DNA of 64,000 nucleotides from Melanopsichium pennsylvanicum (Eukaryota > Basidiomycota > Ustilaginomycetes > Ustilaginales). This document shows positions 39,441 through 50,352 of the stretch, one piece after another. The translations under genes and the position numbers were made by a program. Below the pieces are notes generated by a model. The model was given only the letters and a program-made list of their open reading frames with translations. It had not been told where the DNA came from and made no database searches. Every line of letters begins with the position of its first letter. Positions within the stretch are counted from its first letter, which is position 1. The stretch spans positions 248,001 to 312,000 of the forward strand of contig OAPG01000014.1 in NCBI GenBank assembly GCA_900208305.1, in the 5' to 3' direction.

Positions 39441-41424
39441 TCAGGCCTTGACACGGCCAATGACGGTGTCAGCAGCGTACTTCTGAATAACCTTGCGGTC
39501 GTGGAGCATGAGGAATTCCTCAGTGGCATCGCGACCGGCGTAGAGCATGAGGGCTTTCTTTCCTCCTGGGTGGTCATCGAGGAAGCCAGACACATTCAGA
39601 ACCTGGCCTTCCACCACGACCCAGACGTCGTCCTCGGTGGTGTGCTTAGCGACTTCGTCCATAGTGTATTCCTTCTCCTCGATCGTCTGCTGAGCGGCGG
39701 CGGCAGAGCCGGACTGCTGGACAGCCTTGTCGGTCTGAGCGGGTTGGCCTTGAGCGACGGGGGCGGGAATAGCAGAGTTTTGCTGCTGAGTAGCCGAAGC
39801 AGACGAGGCGGCGTCACCGAAACCGAACTCAAGGGTGATGGTCCTGTTGTTTGGGTCGGCGCGAACACGGGTCTCGAGGTGGTTCGAGATTTGTCCGAGG
39901 CGAGCGGTGGCCTTACCAGTGGCAAGGTTGCGGAGCAGGTAGCTGGAAGCAGAGTCTCCAGCTACACGGCCGAAGACGACACAGCCAAGAAGCGAGGAAC
40001 CACCAAGACGGTTGGCACCGTGGACACCACCAGCAATCTCACCACAGGCGAAGAGACCGGGGATGGATTTGCCCTGGGTGTCAACAACACGCGACTCAGG
40101 GTCGATCTCGAGACCACCCATGGTGTAGTGGAGAACGGGAGTCATGAGAGCGACATAGAAAGCCTGATCCATGCGGAGATCCGAATTGGAGAAGAATTTC
40201 TTACCCCATGGGCACTTCTTCTCGCCCTTGGCAATGGCCTCGTAGTCCTTGAAAGTGCTCTGGAGCTTATCGGCAGGAATGCCCATCTCTCTAGCGAGGT
40301 CGTGTGCATTGTCGAAGCGCTTCATGAGGCCACGGCCAGCATAGTGCTTGCAGTGCCACTCGATCTCCTTGGAGGCCTGCTCATTGAGGATGAGGCGGAC
40401 GGGGAACTTGTTATTGTCCCACATACGACCGGTGACGTAGTCACGGTGGCCGAGCTCATCAGCGAATCGATTGCCCTCGTTGTCAATGAGGAGACCACCG
40501 CAACCTCGCAAGGCCTCTGCGGCCAAGAACTTGACCTTAGCATCGGGATCCTTGGGGTCGACGAGACCGGTAGGGTGAACCTGCACCTTCTCGAGGTCGA
40601 TGAGGCGACCACCAATGGAAGCGACCATCTTCTGACCATCACCAGTGCAGTGGTCGCCGTTGGTGGTAGGAAGGTGGACAAGGTCGGGACGGTGCTTCTT
40701 GAGGAGTGAGTTAACATCGTCAAAGTCGGCGGCATAACCGCCGGTAGCCAAAATGACGGGACCAATTTCCTTTTGTGACTGGCCCTGGTACTCGTACTCC
40801 ACACCAGTGACTTCGCCGTTCTCGTGGATGAGCTTGGTGACACGGGCCTTGCGGAGAATCTGGACGCGGTCGGGCTCAGCCTCGGCAAGGTCCTCAAGCT
40901 TCTCCATCTGTGCATATGTGATAGTCATACCGGGGAACTGAGCGCCACCACGGTGGGTACGGGGCTGCGAGTGACCACCGAGACGCGAGACTTTGGAAAG
41001 GTCGAGGGCGAAACGGTCCATAAGCCAGTTGACAGCCTCGCCGGACTTGTGGGTGAGCACCTTGATAAGATCATCACGTGCAAGGTCGCGGGCAGACTTC
41101 TTGGTGTCTTCAAAGAAGGTCTTGGCCGAGTCTGGGATTCCCTGCTCGGCCTGTGTGGTGGTGCCGGCACCGTTAATACCGGAAGTAGCCTTGGTAGAGT
41201 TACCACCGAAGAAGGGCTGCAAAGCAAGAGCAAAGACAAGAGGCAATGGCAAAACAGCATTACCATGTCAACCATTGCTCGACTTTGATGAATAGAAAGG
41301 AAAAGAGCAACTAATTGAAACTTACGTTCTTATCGAGGACAAGCACGTTGGCTCCTCGCTCGTAGAGGGTGTGAGCAGCACTGAGACCGGAGAGACCGCC
41401 ACCGACAACGATGACGCGCGCCAT
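39441..41424 (-). CDS. FAD-dependent fumarate reductase with C-terminal cytochrome b5 domain, 2 exons
   Basis: Exon 1 (41,424-41,326) encodes 33 residues with the dinucleotide fold VVGGGLSGLSAAHTLYERG, too short to be called as an ORF alone. A 109-nt intron (GTAAGT...CAG, phase 0) joins VLVLDKN to PFFGGNSTKATSGING in exon 2 (41,216-39,441). The body matches soluble fumarate reductases like yeast Frd1/Osm1 (VILATGGYAADFD, TNGDHCTGDGQKM, VQVHPTGLVDP, GGLLIDNEGNRF, GRVAGDSA), which reoxidise FADH2 by reducing fumarate. The last ~80 residues form a cytochrome b5 haem domain with FLDDHPGGKKALMLYAGRDAT. No signal peptide or presequence precedes the FAD motif, so it is probably cytosolic. The Gln/Ala-rich segment before the b5 domain is a linker. 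Confidence 0.94.
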
Positions 41425-43115
41425 TATGAAGATATGCGGTGTTGGAGTGTGGGCGAGGAGGAACTAGAGGAAGAGATCAGAGGAATAGCACTAAAGGTAA
41501 CAATAGGAACGTGAACTGCAAACGGCGAGCGGCGAGCGGCGAGCGACGGAAAGGGTATGGCTTAAAGTTGACGGAATAAAGATAAGATGGAGATGGCCTG
41601 GATCGTTGAGAAGGAAGGGATGTCTGGCTTATAAGGTACAGCGATGAGAGGCTGCGAAGAGCTCAGTAAGCAGGTGCAAGAGCCAGCATACAGGGAGGAA
41701 GTACTCTAGAGTCCAGTAAAATTACAGTCATTTACAGCGGTTGCAGGAGGAGGGCAGGAGCAGTGCAGAGGAACAATAGGTGGCGGCTAGAAATCAGGCT
41801 GAAGCTTAATACAGTATATTTCCAAGACTGGCGAGATGCATGTGTGATGATGTTCAAGACAAATGATGGCTCTGGCAGAGCAATTTAGCCAACGGTAGAA
41901 GCGGTCGCTCAAGGGCCCACAAAGAACGGAATTGTGCGCGCAAGCCAAATGTATGTGTACTGAAAATTGCAAATCAGAGCCAACCAGAACCACCACATTT
42001 CTAAATATTCAGAACACGTTAACACCAAAAAGCGGGGTTTCCCCACACAATTTAGGCGCGGGCTTCCAAAGGACCCTGTCCAAAGTGTCTTGCTAACCGC
42101 GAATTCAGTCCGCTAATAACGAACCTGTAAATTAAAGTATAAAATTAGTCTAAAGTCACAGACCAGCTGCCACCATTGCTGAATGCACTACGCACTCAGT
42201 GCATGGTATTTCGCATACAAAAGCAGCTCGCGTCTCTGTTGTGCCGTCTGCGTCCCTTACTGTGCCCAGTCCCATCTGGTCTTCGCACACTTGACTGCCT
42301 TCGGGTCGACAAAATTGTTCTACTGTAATGAATTACTACTTGCAGTATAGTTCTGTACACTAGCTTCTTATGCGAGCCACAAGCCAGGCTCTGCCCACTC
42401 TTTTCACAAGGTAATCTCGTCGTTATGGCTTAATTACAGCTCTAAAGGGGGTGTGCATGCGTGTCATCCACTTCGGCGTCCCTTTTCCATGCTTACAAGC
42501 AAGAGTAGATTGAGTGGACAGTACAGCACAGCGCACAGCAGGTGCTTGGGCAAGTCCGCATGCTGCAGCCGCATACTGTACGGAGGCAGGACCAATTTAC
42601 AATAGAATTGAATCGACAGACTCAAACTAGAAACTTCGCAGAGGGTCTCGCTGTGCTCAGACAGGGCACGAATGCCAAAGTCTTTGCTCAGGGTCAAGTC
42701 CACTGTAGTTCCAGTGTGGTATACAAAAATCTTGGGCAGCGCGATGCGATTTTTTGGCTGTTTTCTTTTGACAGCCTGCAAGCCACGCCGCTGTCCTGGC
42801 CTCAAACATGCCACCTGGCAAGTCAAAGTTGGTGCTATCCCTGCACTGCCAGAAACTTGCATCGTAGAAGGCACGATATCAATATCTTTACGGCCTATCG
42901 GCTTGATCCCCTCCCCTGTTCGACATTCTTGTGCAAGTGAGACACCGTCCTTGGCTGCATGAATCTTCTTTGACACTCGAGTGAGCATTTGGGTTTGACT
43001 CCAAAGAAATGCATTTCCTATAGTGAGCACTTGCCGAAATGTATCTGTATAAATGGGGTGCCATGAATGATGATGCGTGTAAAAGTGTAGCCCAGTAGTG
43101 TAGAGCAAGACATAA
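41425..43115. other. Gene-poor stretch, 1.7 kb
   Basis: Contains a short GGCGAGC tandem array (about 41,523-41,547) in the fumarate reductase upstream region, ACTGTAATTTTACT-type motifs near 41,715-41,738 and 42,320, and a 214-codon minus ORF (42,464-43,108) whose start is not ATG and whose product I do not recognise. I do not call that ORF as a gene. Confidence 0.4.
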
Positions 43116-45027
43116 TCACTTCATGCGAGCAGCGTTAGGATCACCTGCTGCGTACTTGCTCTTGGCTCGCAAGTATGGCCCGTAGCGATATAGCACATAC
43201 GGCGCCGGAATGCCAATCACAGCCGACACCAGAGCCAGCACAGTGTTGCCCCACCCTTGCCCGAGTCGATCATACATGGCCGGGGCAAACAGGGGAAATC
43301 CGAACCCACCCAGACACCTGACCATCACCGTGGCTGCCAAGACAGATGCAGCGTACAGAGGCAAAATATCAACCAGGTAGCTTTGGCACACCAAAAACGT
43401 CCCCATGGCTCCTACTGAGAACAATCCGGCACCAAGGTTGGGAAAGAACCAGTGCGTTTGAAAATGGGCCGTCCAGCCATAGATCAACAATCCTGCGGGG
43501 AACAGGATCGAAGTCACCATCAAGAGCGGCAGCTTGAATTCGGGCTGTCCTTTGCCATCTGGTTGCCGTGCGCTCAATTTTCGGTAGGAGTAGTCGACCA
43601 CTCTCCCTCCTACCTGCCCGCCAACCGTAAAGCCAATGGCAAGAGAAATGTAGTTGAGTGATGCAATCCCAGGCTTCTCGTTGTAGATTTCTCCAAACAC
43701 TTGCGGAAAGACAGTAAGCAGGATATACATGCTTCCATCTGCATTGGCTCGGATATCGGAACAAATTTGATACGTCAGTGGCCTTTTTTCAAGACAAAAT
43801 GCGGTCATTGAAAGGAAGCTTCTTACTCACAGATGATGGCAAGGTAGATCGAAAACACTTGAATGATGGGTTGTGTTGTTAAGAGCACGAAGGGTCGTAC
43901 CATATTCTGGCGCAGCTTAGCGTGCCACGACGAGGCATCTTGCTTTTCAAAGGCTGTTCGCAACTTTTGATTTCCTGTCTCTTTCCTCAGCTTTCTCGCT
44001 TTTCTCTTGAGGATTTCAGGAGCGTATGTCTCTGGTAGTAGGAACAGTCCAATCAAAGCCGTCAGGCCGCCGTACATGGACGAGACCCAGAAGATCCAAC
44101 GCCATTGGCCCAATTCCTGAACGATCCATCCTCCAATCATGGGTCCGATGGCGGGCCCGAGCAAAGGCGCCAGACTGTACAACCCCATGGCGCTTCCTCG
44201 CTCTCCGGGCTCGAACAGATCAGCGATGGTGCCTCCACCAACTGCCTGTGGCGCGGAGCCGCCTAAACCAGCAAAAAAACGAAGAACCGTCATCTGGGCC
44301 GCGTTCTGACTCGCTCCGCAGCCCAAGTTGAAGGCGATAAACATGACATTGGTTGTTTGCAACACCACTCGACGACCAAACATCTCTGTCAACGGAGCGA
44401 GTACAAGAGGTCCTATTGCATAGGCGAGGACAAACGAGGAGAGCATCAAGCTCTCTCGCACACTCGAAGTGACCTTGAAGTCCCTGCTGAGCAGGGGCAA
44501 GGCTGGGGCGATCATCGAGGACGCCAACGGACTGAGGAACGTGTAACTCGACACGAGAACGGTGACGGACCATCGATGGCGTTTTGACCAGTTACGTGGG
44601 TTCTCTTGCGAGTCGGGAGTGTCCCATGTTACGAGTTCAGGGTCGAGGTCGTCTCGCTGTTTTGCAGCGGTTGCCAGCTCATCTCTTGTCTTTCCTTCTG
44701 CTGCTTCTAGCTCACGAGGTGTGGATTCGGAATGGCCGGACCTCAACGATAGACTGGATGTGTGCTGTGATATCTCTGTAGCATCACAAGACAAAAGGAC
44801 AGAGACTCAGGGTCAGCCAAATGAACTGTGTGAGTTGCAACGTAGCTTGCATGCGTTGATACTGGCGGTAGACTTGCGAGGCACTCACGGGCTGGGGTGT
44901 TCTCGGATATCTCGGTCGATGGCCTCGATTGAGTTATGGTGTCAAGTCCATGCGTGCGACTGGCACTTGATGAGACAGTTGGCACTGTTGCTGTCTTCTC
45001 CATTGGTGTTGGGCTTTGATGTTGCAT
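43116..45027 (-). CDS. MFS multidrug-type transporter (DHA1), 3 exons
   Basis: Exons 45,027-44,889, 44,775-43,831 and 43,738-43,116; introns of 113 and 92 nt both start GTGAGT and phases match (joins ENTPA-QISQHT and LAII-YGSMYILL). A 12-TM proton antiporter of the major facilitator superfamily. Fungal DHA1 landmarks: DPELVTWDTPDSQENPRNWS before TM1, then LAPLTEMFGRR between TM2 and TM3, RFFAGLGGSAPQAVGGGTIADLF in TM4-5 loop, LGPAIGPMIGGWI in TM5 and FLLPETYAPEILKRKA before the central loop. Likely exports toxic compounds or metabolites; substrate unknown. The N-terminal 80 residues are Ser/Thr-rich and cytosolic. Confidence 0.92.
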
Positions 45028-46103
45028 GATGAATCCCAGGGTATGGTCTAAAAGTTCTTGGTGACACTGTCAAGAGACGGACTGATTTGTACGTAGCCAC
45101 AAATGTTGAAATGGGCGATTGATGCTGCGAGAAATGTTGGCACGGGTGGTCATGGTGCAGCCTGCAGAGGGTCAAGATCGAGCAGCTTTGAAAAGTGTTG
45201 GCAATATGTACGAGTTGGCAGGTGAGAGTTATATACAAACTTACTACGAACAACCCGGTGCGGAGCATAATGCCGAAACTGTGCAGTAGATGTCGCTGGA
45301 CAGTGCTGTGACGCAAAGTCAGCGGCAAGGCGATATCACAAGTCCAGCATCGGCTATGATGTTCTTGACATTTTACCTCATGAACCTCTGGACACGACCC
45401 AAAAGATCAGCAGCCGGCTTCTATTTCGATTGTCCCAGAGTGAGGATCTTACGTTACCCAATCCAAAGCCGCCGGATATATTGACGCGAGGAATTTGGTT
45501 TCGGATTTCTTCGTCCGATCCTCGAATCGAGATGTATTACAGAGATCGACAAGATATGAACATGTAGAAATCTGCTTGAAGCGATGGTCTAACATGTTGA
45601 TGGATTTCGCATTTTAACGTAGTCCTCCCAAACTTGCAAGCTTCCTTGCATCATTTGTCTGCTGTACTATTGTACATTAATTTACTGTACAATAAATTTA
45701 ATGTACAACACAGTAATGTTACTGTCAGAAGCGATACACTGATTGTAGCACCTCGGCGTCAGTCTCTCAAACACTCGTCGGGTCGGAGCATGTGAATATT
45801 GCTATCATACCACGAGCAAGAAAATTTCGACATCCCTGACCAACACCCTCACAAGGTCTTGGCCTGCAATCCTCCAGCAACGTTTGCACGATCGCTGCGG
45901 ACACGGAAACAGGCTCGAACCGTGTCTGACCCACAAACCTTTCTCCGCCTCAACAAGCATTCGTACCATGGTTGTCGCTCAATCGCCGGCTTCCTAAGAC
46001 GCTCTCCAAGCTCAGCCTTCCGTTGTGACCTAGTAGACTTACTGCAGCGCTTCTCGGTCGATCGTCCAGATTTTCCGCTTCGTTCAACTACTGGGTCATC
46101 ATC
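45028..46103. other. Divergent intergenic region, 1.1 kb
   Basis: Upstream of both the MFS transporter and the UbiB kinase. It contains the TTGTACATTAA inverted repeat (45,670-45,708) in an AT-rich patch and otherwise nothing recognisable. Confidence 0.5.
45670..45708. repeat. Inverted repeat TTGTACATTAA/TTAATGTACAA around ACTGTAC
   Basis: 11-bp perfect arms at 45,670-45,680 and 45,698-45,708, with a 17-nt centre containing TTTACTGTAC. More GTAC/ACTG words flank it (GCTGTACTAT before, CAGTAATGTTACTG after). Confidence 0.85.
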
Positions 46104-48389
46104 ATGATCACGATCCGAATCGGACTTGCAGGCGTTTTTGCGACGGCGTCAGCATCGCTTCCGCAAGCTAGCCGTGCGAGCCTGCAAGCACAGCGAGTAG
46201 CTATTTTCTCGCCCGGCTTAGCTTTCTCGCGAACCCACTTCTCCTGCCACGCGAGGCAGTTCTCGTGCACCACCCACCTGTTAGACACACGCCTTCCGAC
46301 GTCGTCACAAGATGCCTCTTCGGACAAAGCTTCGAGCACGAAGTCCGCCGATATAAGACCGTTCAGGAAACAATACCCGCCCGTCCGACCACAGCCGAAG
46401 CCTATTAATTTCGACCAGCCAGCCATTCCCAACCCACATGAGACTGCAGCGGCACATGCCAAGTTCCGCAAGAACAGCCGCCGTGTTGGAGTTGTCGCCT
46501 TGATAGCCGTCGTCGTCGGACTCATTGGATATCAATTTCAAGACAGCATCCACCTGGATGGGCCTCAAACACCTATCAAGGGTCTTGAGCTTCCTCACGA
46601 TGAAATGGAAAGACAGGTGCGCGAGGCTCAAAAAGCACAAGCAAATGGCACCAACTTTGCCCTCCTCGCTCTCACCCGCTCCACTACCATTGCCAAAGCT
46701 GTCGCACTCTGCGTCTGGGACTACCGCTGTACCCTCAGCAAGAAATATGCATCGCCGGAAGAGTCGTCGGAAGAGCTACGGCAATGCCATCTGCGTTCTG
46801 CTCACCGCATCTTGGATGCTTTGCAGACCAATGGCGGTCTCTATGTCAAACTCGGGCAGCATCTGTCTGCGGTCGTCCTACTTCCTGTCGAGTGGACGGC
46901 CACACTGCGACCTCTCCAGGATCAGAACACTCCTACGCCACTACCCGAGCTCGAAGCCATGTTCAGGACTGAGACGGGCATGAGCTTTGCTGAGGCTTTT
47001 AGCGAGATCGATCCTAGACCCATCGGTGTTGCTTCGCTCGCACAAGTGCATCGCGCAGTGGATCGCGAGACGGGCCAGCAGCTCGCCATAAAGATGATGC
47101 ATCCTGACGTCGAGCGCTTCTCGGAAGTTGACATGAAAACTGTAACTGTGCTCGTCAAGTGGGTCAAGCGACTCTTGCCCGAATTCAGCTTTGAGTGGCT
47201 TGCCGACGAGATGAACGAAAACATGCCGCTTGAGATGGATTTCCGCCACGAAGCCCAGAACGCAAAGAGGGCTGAGGATGATTTCGCCGGCTACCGCACC
47301 ACCTCCGTCTACATCCCCAAGGTCAAGTACGCCTTCAAACGGGTCATGGCCATGGAGCTTATCGACGGTCGACGACCTGACGACCTCCGCTTTCTGGCTG
47401 AGCACAATATTGATCGCAACCGGGTCAGCCAGGAACTCTCGCGCGTATTCTCGCAGATGCTCTATCTTCATGGCTTCTTTCATGCCGATCCGCATGGCGG
47501 TAATGTGCTCATCAGGCCAGCTCAAATGGGTAGTCGATCGCGATACAACTTTGAAGTGGTCCTCCTGGACCACGGATTGTACTTTGACATTGACGAAGAG
47601 CTACGTGCCAACTACGCCAGATTCTGGCTCTCGTTGCTCAAGCGTGCTAGCCCAGAAGTATCAGCCGAGCGACGCAGATATGCTAAGCTCATTGCCAATA
47701 TCGACGATGATTTGTACCCCATCCTGGAGAGCGCCATCACCGGCCGGGCTGGTCTGGAGGGCAGCGACCCCAAAAATCCTCTCGGCGTCAAAGATCGCAA
47801 TCGGGCAGGAAGCTTGTTGGAGATGGATGGCGGAATCAACTTGACGGACGACGAGCAAGAACACATTCGCAAGACGGTCATGGAGAAGGAGGGTCTTTTC
47901 GTTTCGATCCTCGAGCTCCTGCGTCGTCTGCCCCGTCGCATGCTCATGGTACTGAAGCTGAATGATCTCACGCGCTCCCTCGACGCCAGCTTGCATACAA
48001 CACATGGTCCAACGCGTCCCTTTCTGATCGCTGCTCGTCTCTGTGCCCTCGCTGTCTACCGCGACGATCTTAGACAGCTCAAGAAACGACGAAGTAGCGG
48101 TCGTGCTAGTTTATTCACCTCGCTGTCTCTGTGGAAGGATTATTTCCGCGCATGGTGGTCTTATGTCTACTTTTACCGCGGTCTCGCCATGATCGAGATC
48201 GCCTCAGACATTCGTGCACGATGGAAAAAGATTGTTCAATTTGGCGCAAACAGAGTTGGCAAGGGTGGCAGTGCAGAGAAGGCGAAAAGCGCCGCGGCTG
48301 GATTGCATGATCAGGCGGCTAGGGATCAAAAGGAGGACGAAGATCGCAAGCGTGCCCGATTGGCATTGGAGAGAGAACCGCGCCGTTGA
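46104..48389 (+). CDS. UbiB/ABC1 atypical kinase, ADCK1/MCP2 type, mitochondrial
   Basis: 761 residues, single exon. It has an Arg/Ser-rich presequence, a TM segment at about 130-150 (VGVVALIAVVVGLIGYQF) and a UbiB kinase-like domain. Key elements: KxGQ motif GGLYVKLGQHL (about 247), the Ala-rich-loop position VASLAQVHRA (about 307), the LEMDFRHEAQNA block (about 375), catalytic FFHADPHGGNVL (about 458) and DHG in VLLDHGLYFD (about 489). The KMMHPDV block and MDFRHEA match the ADCK1/Mcp2(Cqd2) subgroup rather than Coq8. These proteins sit at the inner membrane and affect mitochondrial lipids and coenzyme Q distribution. The C-terminus is highly charged. Its stop lies 21 bp from the end of the convergent dioxygenase gene. 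Confidence 0.92.
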   Translation: MITIRIGLAGVFATASASLPQASRASLQAQRVAIFSPGLAFSRTHFSCHARQFSCTTHLLDTRLPTSSQDASSDKASSTKSADIRPFRKQYPPVRPQPKPINFDQPAIPNPHETAAAHAKFRKNSRRVGVVALIAVVVGLIGYQFQDSIHLDGPQTPIKGLELPHDEMERQVREAQKAQANGTNFALLALTRSTTIAKAVALCVWDYRCTLSKKYASPEESSEELRQCHLRSAHRILDALQTNGGLYVKLGQHLSAVVLLPVEWTATLRPLQDQNTPTPLPELEAMFRTETGMSFAEAFSEIDPRPIGVASLAQVHRAVDRETGQQLAIKMMHPDVERFSEVDMKTVTVLVKWVKRLLPEFSFEWLADEMNENMPLEMDFRHEAQNAKRAEDDFAGYRTTSVYIPKVKYAFKRVMAMELIDGRRPDDLRFLAEHNIDRNRVSQELSRVFSQMLYLHGFFHADPHGGNVLIRPAQMGSRSRYNFEVVLLDHGLYFDIDEELRANYARFWLSLLKRASPEVSAERRRYAKLIANIDDDLYPILESAITGRAGLEGSDPKNPLGVKDRNRAGSLLEMDGGINLTDDEQEHIRKTVMEKEGLFVSILELLRRLPRRMLMVLKLNDLTRSLDASLHTTHGPTRPFLIAARLCALAVYRDDLRQLKKRRSSGRASLFTSLSLWKDYFRAWWSYVYFYRGLAMIEIASDIRARWKKIVQFGANRVGKGGSAEKAKSAAAGLHDQAARDQKEDEDRKRARLALEREPRR

Positions 48390-48410
48390 ATGTCGTGGAT
48401 GAATTGCCGT

Positions 48411-49881
48411 TCAACCCCATTTGTACATGTTCCTGTAATCATAGAGAGGTGGTAAAAGTTGATGAAATGTGTGAGTCACAAGTGCATGTGGACACAGGAT
48501 GCGGCGATGCACGAGACTCACCAGCCCATCGGACCTTCATCTAGAGCAAAGGTTTCGACGCCTTGCTCATGAGCTTGACCGGCACCCAACGCAACAAGAG
48601 CGGCTGCGAAATTGAAATATGAAGAGCATGGAGCGAGGGTCAGTCTTTATTCACAATGTCTGAGACGGGCCGAAGAGGTGAACGCGTACGTAAAAGATGT
48701 TCTGCCGTTGGGTGAGCAGGCCAAAAGTCGTCTCTCTGATCGAGCTTCAACGCTTTGCTCCATTTATCCTCGTCATGGGATGCTGGTGGAACGGTCATCG
48801 CCTCAGTGAGAGCCTTGAGGAAGCTTCCTGAGTATGAAGTTGGTTGCGGGGTTGCAAGTCCTCGACCGCCAGCTAGCGCAAACGATCTCATGAGGTCGCG
48901 AAGATTGTGCACCGACATGCCACCTCCGATGATGGCGAAGCCTTGCTCGCGAAGCCCTCGAAGCGACGCGCCGAGCTTGAGGGAGTCAAACGAGCTGTCC
49001 GAGGCCGGTAGTGATACTTGTGTGAGCGTCAGGGTGGACGGTAGGATTGAGGGTTCGTCGACAGAAGCAGGCTGGTGCTCGCGCTGCGCTGGGCTGAGGT
49101 CCTCAAGGTAGGGTGTCTGGAATGCGACCTTGAGAGGACACCATACTCCGTGGTCAATGCCACGTTTGACCGGATGTGCTGGTACGCCGCTGCTGCGAAT
49201 GTGGTTTAAGACGAGTGCTGAGATGTTGGTAGGGTTGTTCGACTCCACTCTTTGCTTGTACTGGTGGAGGATAAGAAATACTTTTGTCAGCATCGTTCCA
49301 AGATAGTGAAGAGATGGAGATGTAACTCACAAAGTGGTCGGGGAAGCCGGAAAAGTCGTATATGAGTGGATTCTTCTCATCAACATTGACTGTACGAACG
49401 GGTAAGGAGCCGTGAAGAGGTGATCAGGTCAGCCTTGAGGTTCAGGTAGATCACTCGAAGTTGTAAGAAATGCGTACCATAGACTCCCTGACTGAGGTCT
49501 TCGGCTTGCCAGTGCGCACTGACAAAGACAAGCCCTCGAATGATGCCTTGTTCGTGAAGGCTGCGTATTTGTTTCCCCCACTCTAGCCAGTGCTGATAGG
49601 CGGGATGTGTGTGCTCAAACATGGCTGCGTAAGATTGAAATCGAGAATTGAGAAAATTTGTCAGCCGCAATCCAGCTTCAGGTCGCTAGACGCCAAGGTG
49701 GGCGCTGCTTACTGGCTGGGCTACCATGGCTGATGAAGTAGACCGGAGCTTCGAATGCGTTGATCATGGTGTGGAGCCGCGCCGCAGCGGGATAAGAAAA
49801 GCGGCTGAGATAGGTACGAGATGCCAAGTAAGCCGTCAACGTGACAAAGATGGTTAGGGCAATCGTAGTTGGCACCAGCAT
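48411..49881 (-). CDS. LigB/DODA-family extradiol dioxygenase with N-terminal membrane anchor, 6 exons
   Basis: Exons 49,881-49,713, 49,624-49,478, 49,389-49,331, 49,260-48,690, 48,603-48,522 and 48,432-48,411, all with GT-AG introns of 70-88 nt or so and matching phases, give 349 residues ending GWNMYKWG. It belongs to the class III extradiol ring-cleaving dioxygenases (4,5-DOPA dioxygenase type), which use Fe(II) or Zn-like sites to open catechol rings. Candidate metal and acid residues: His52 (YFISHGSP), His94 (VFVSAHWQ), His162 (DHGVWCPL) and His243 (GGGMSVHNL). Other family pieces are IYDFSGFPDHF and HLLPALVALGAG. Residues 1-20 are a hydrophobic anchor or signal, unusual for the family. 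The substrate is unknown; DOPA-derived pigments or aromatic breakdown are options. Confidence 0.88.
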
Positions 49882-50352
49882 TCACGTTTTCGCGGTGGTG
49901 GACTTAATGTAGTCTCTCTATATGGGAGACTGCTCGAACGGCTGTTGTTCAGAGGAATGAGCCTGAACAGGGTTCCGAACTGCCGTATTATATGACGTGC
50001 GAAGTCTTTGGTCGTTATCGGAGATACGCTGAATCAAGCTCGTCTGCTGGTATTCGGTAGTCACAAAATTTCGGAGATGCAGTCAAAAAACGGTTTGTGT
50101 CGGAGGGCCCTATCTTTTATTTAACGCGGCTGGCGGGGATTGCCGTCTTCCGCGGGATGCCTGGTGATTGCGCTGCATTCATGCAAGGACCCTTTTGTTT
50201 TTGGGCAGTCGAAACGTCGTCGTAGGAACAAAACAATTAAGCTCATCTTTGCTCCACGCCACTGTCCTATCTTGTGTCCCTTCTGCGGTGCTTCCGAACA
50301 CGCTGAATGATGCACAGCCTCTTCTACATCTTTGGCCCCTTGTCTTTCAGTC
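49882..50352. other. Divergent promoter region, nothing recognised
   Basis: Lies between the head-to-head dioxygenase and nine-exon unknown gene. No repeats or motifs beyond a CT-rich end. Confidence 0.5.

Noticed and set aside
39360..40709. 449-codon plus-strand ORF
   Set aside because: Antisense to the fumarate reductase gene; long only because of codon bias on the other strand.
42464..43108. 214-codon minus-strand ORF downstream of the MFS gene
   Set aside because: No ATG at its first start, no recognised motif and no splice partner seen. It could be a lineage-specific gene, but I cannot support it.
39441..49881. Possible metabolite gene cluster (fumarate reductase, MFS transporter, dioxygenase)
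   Set aside because: No polyketide synthase, NRPS, terpene cyclase or pathway regulator is present, and the UbiB kinase and spacing argue for an ordinary gene order.
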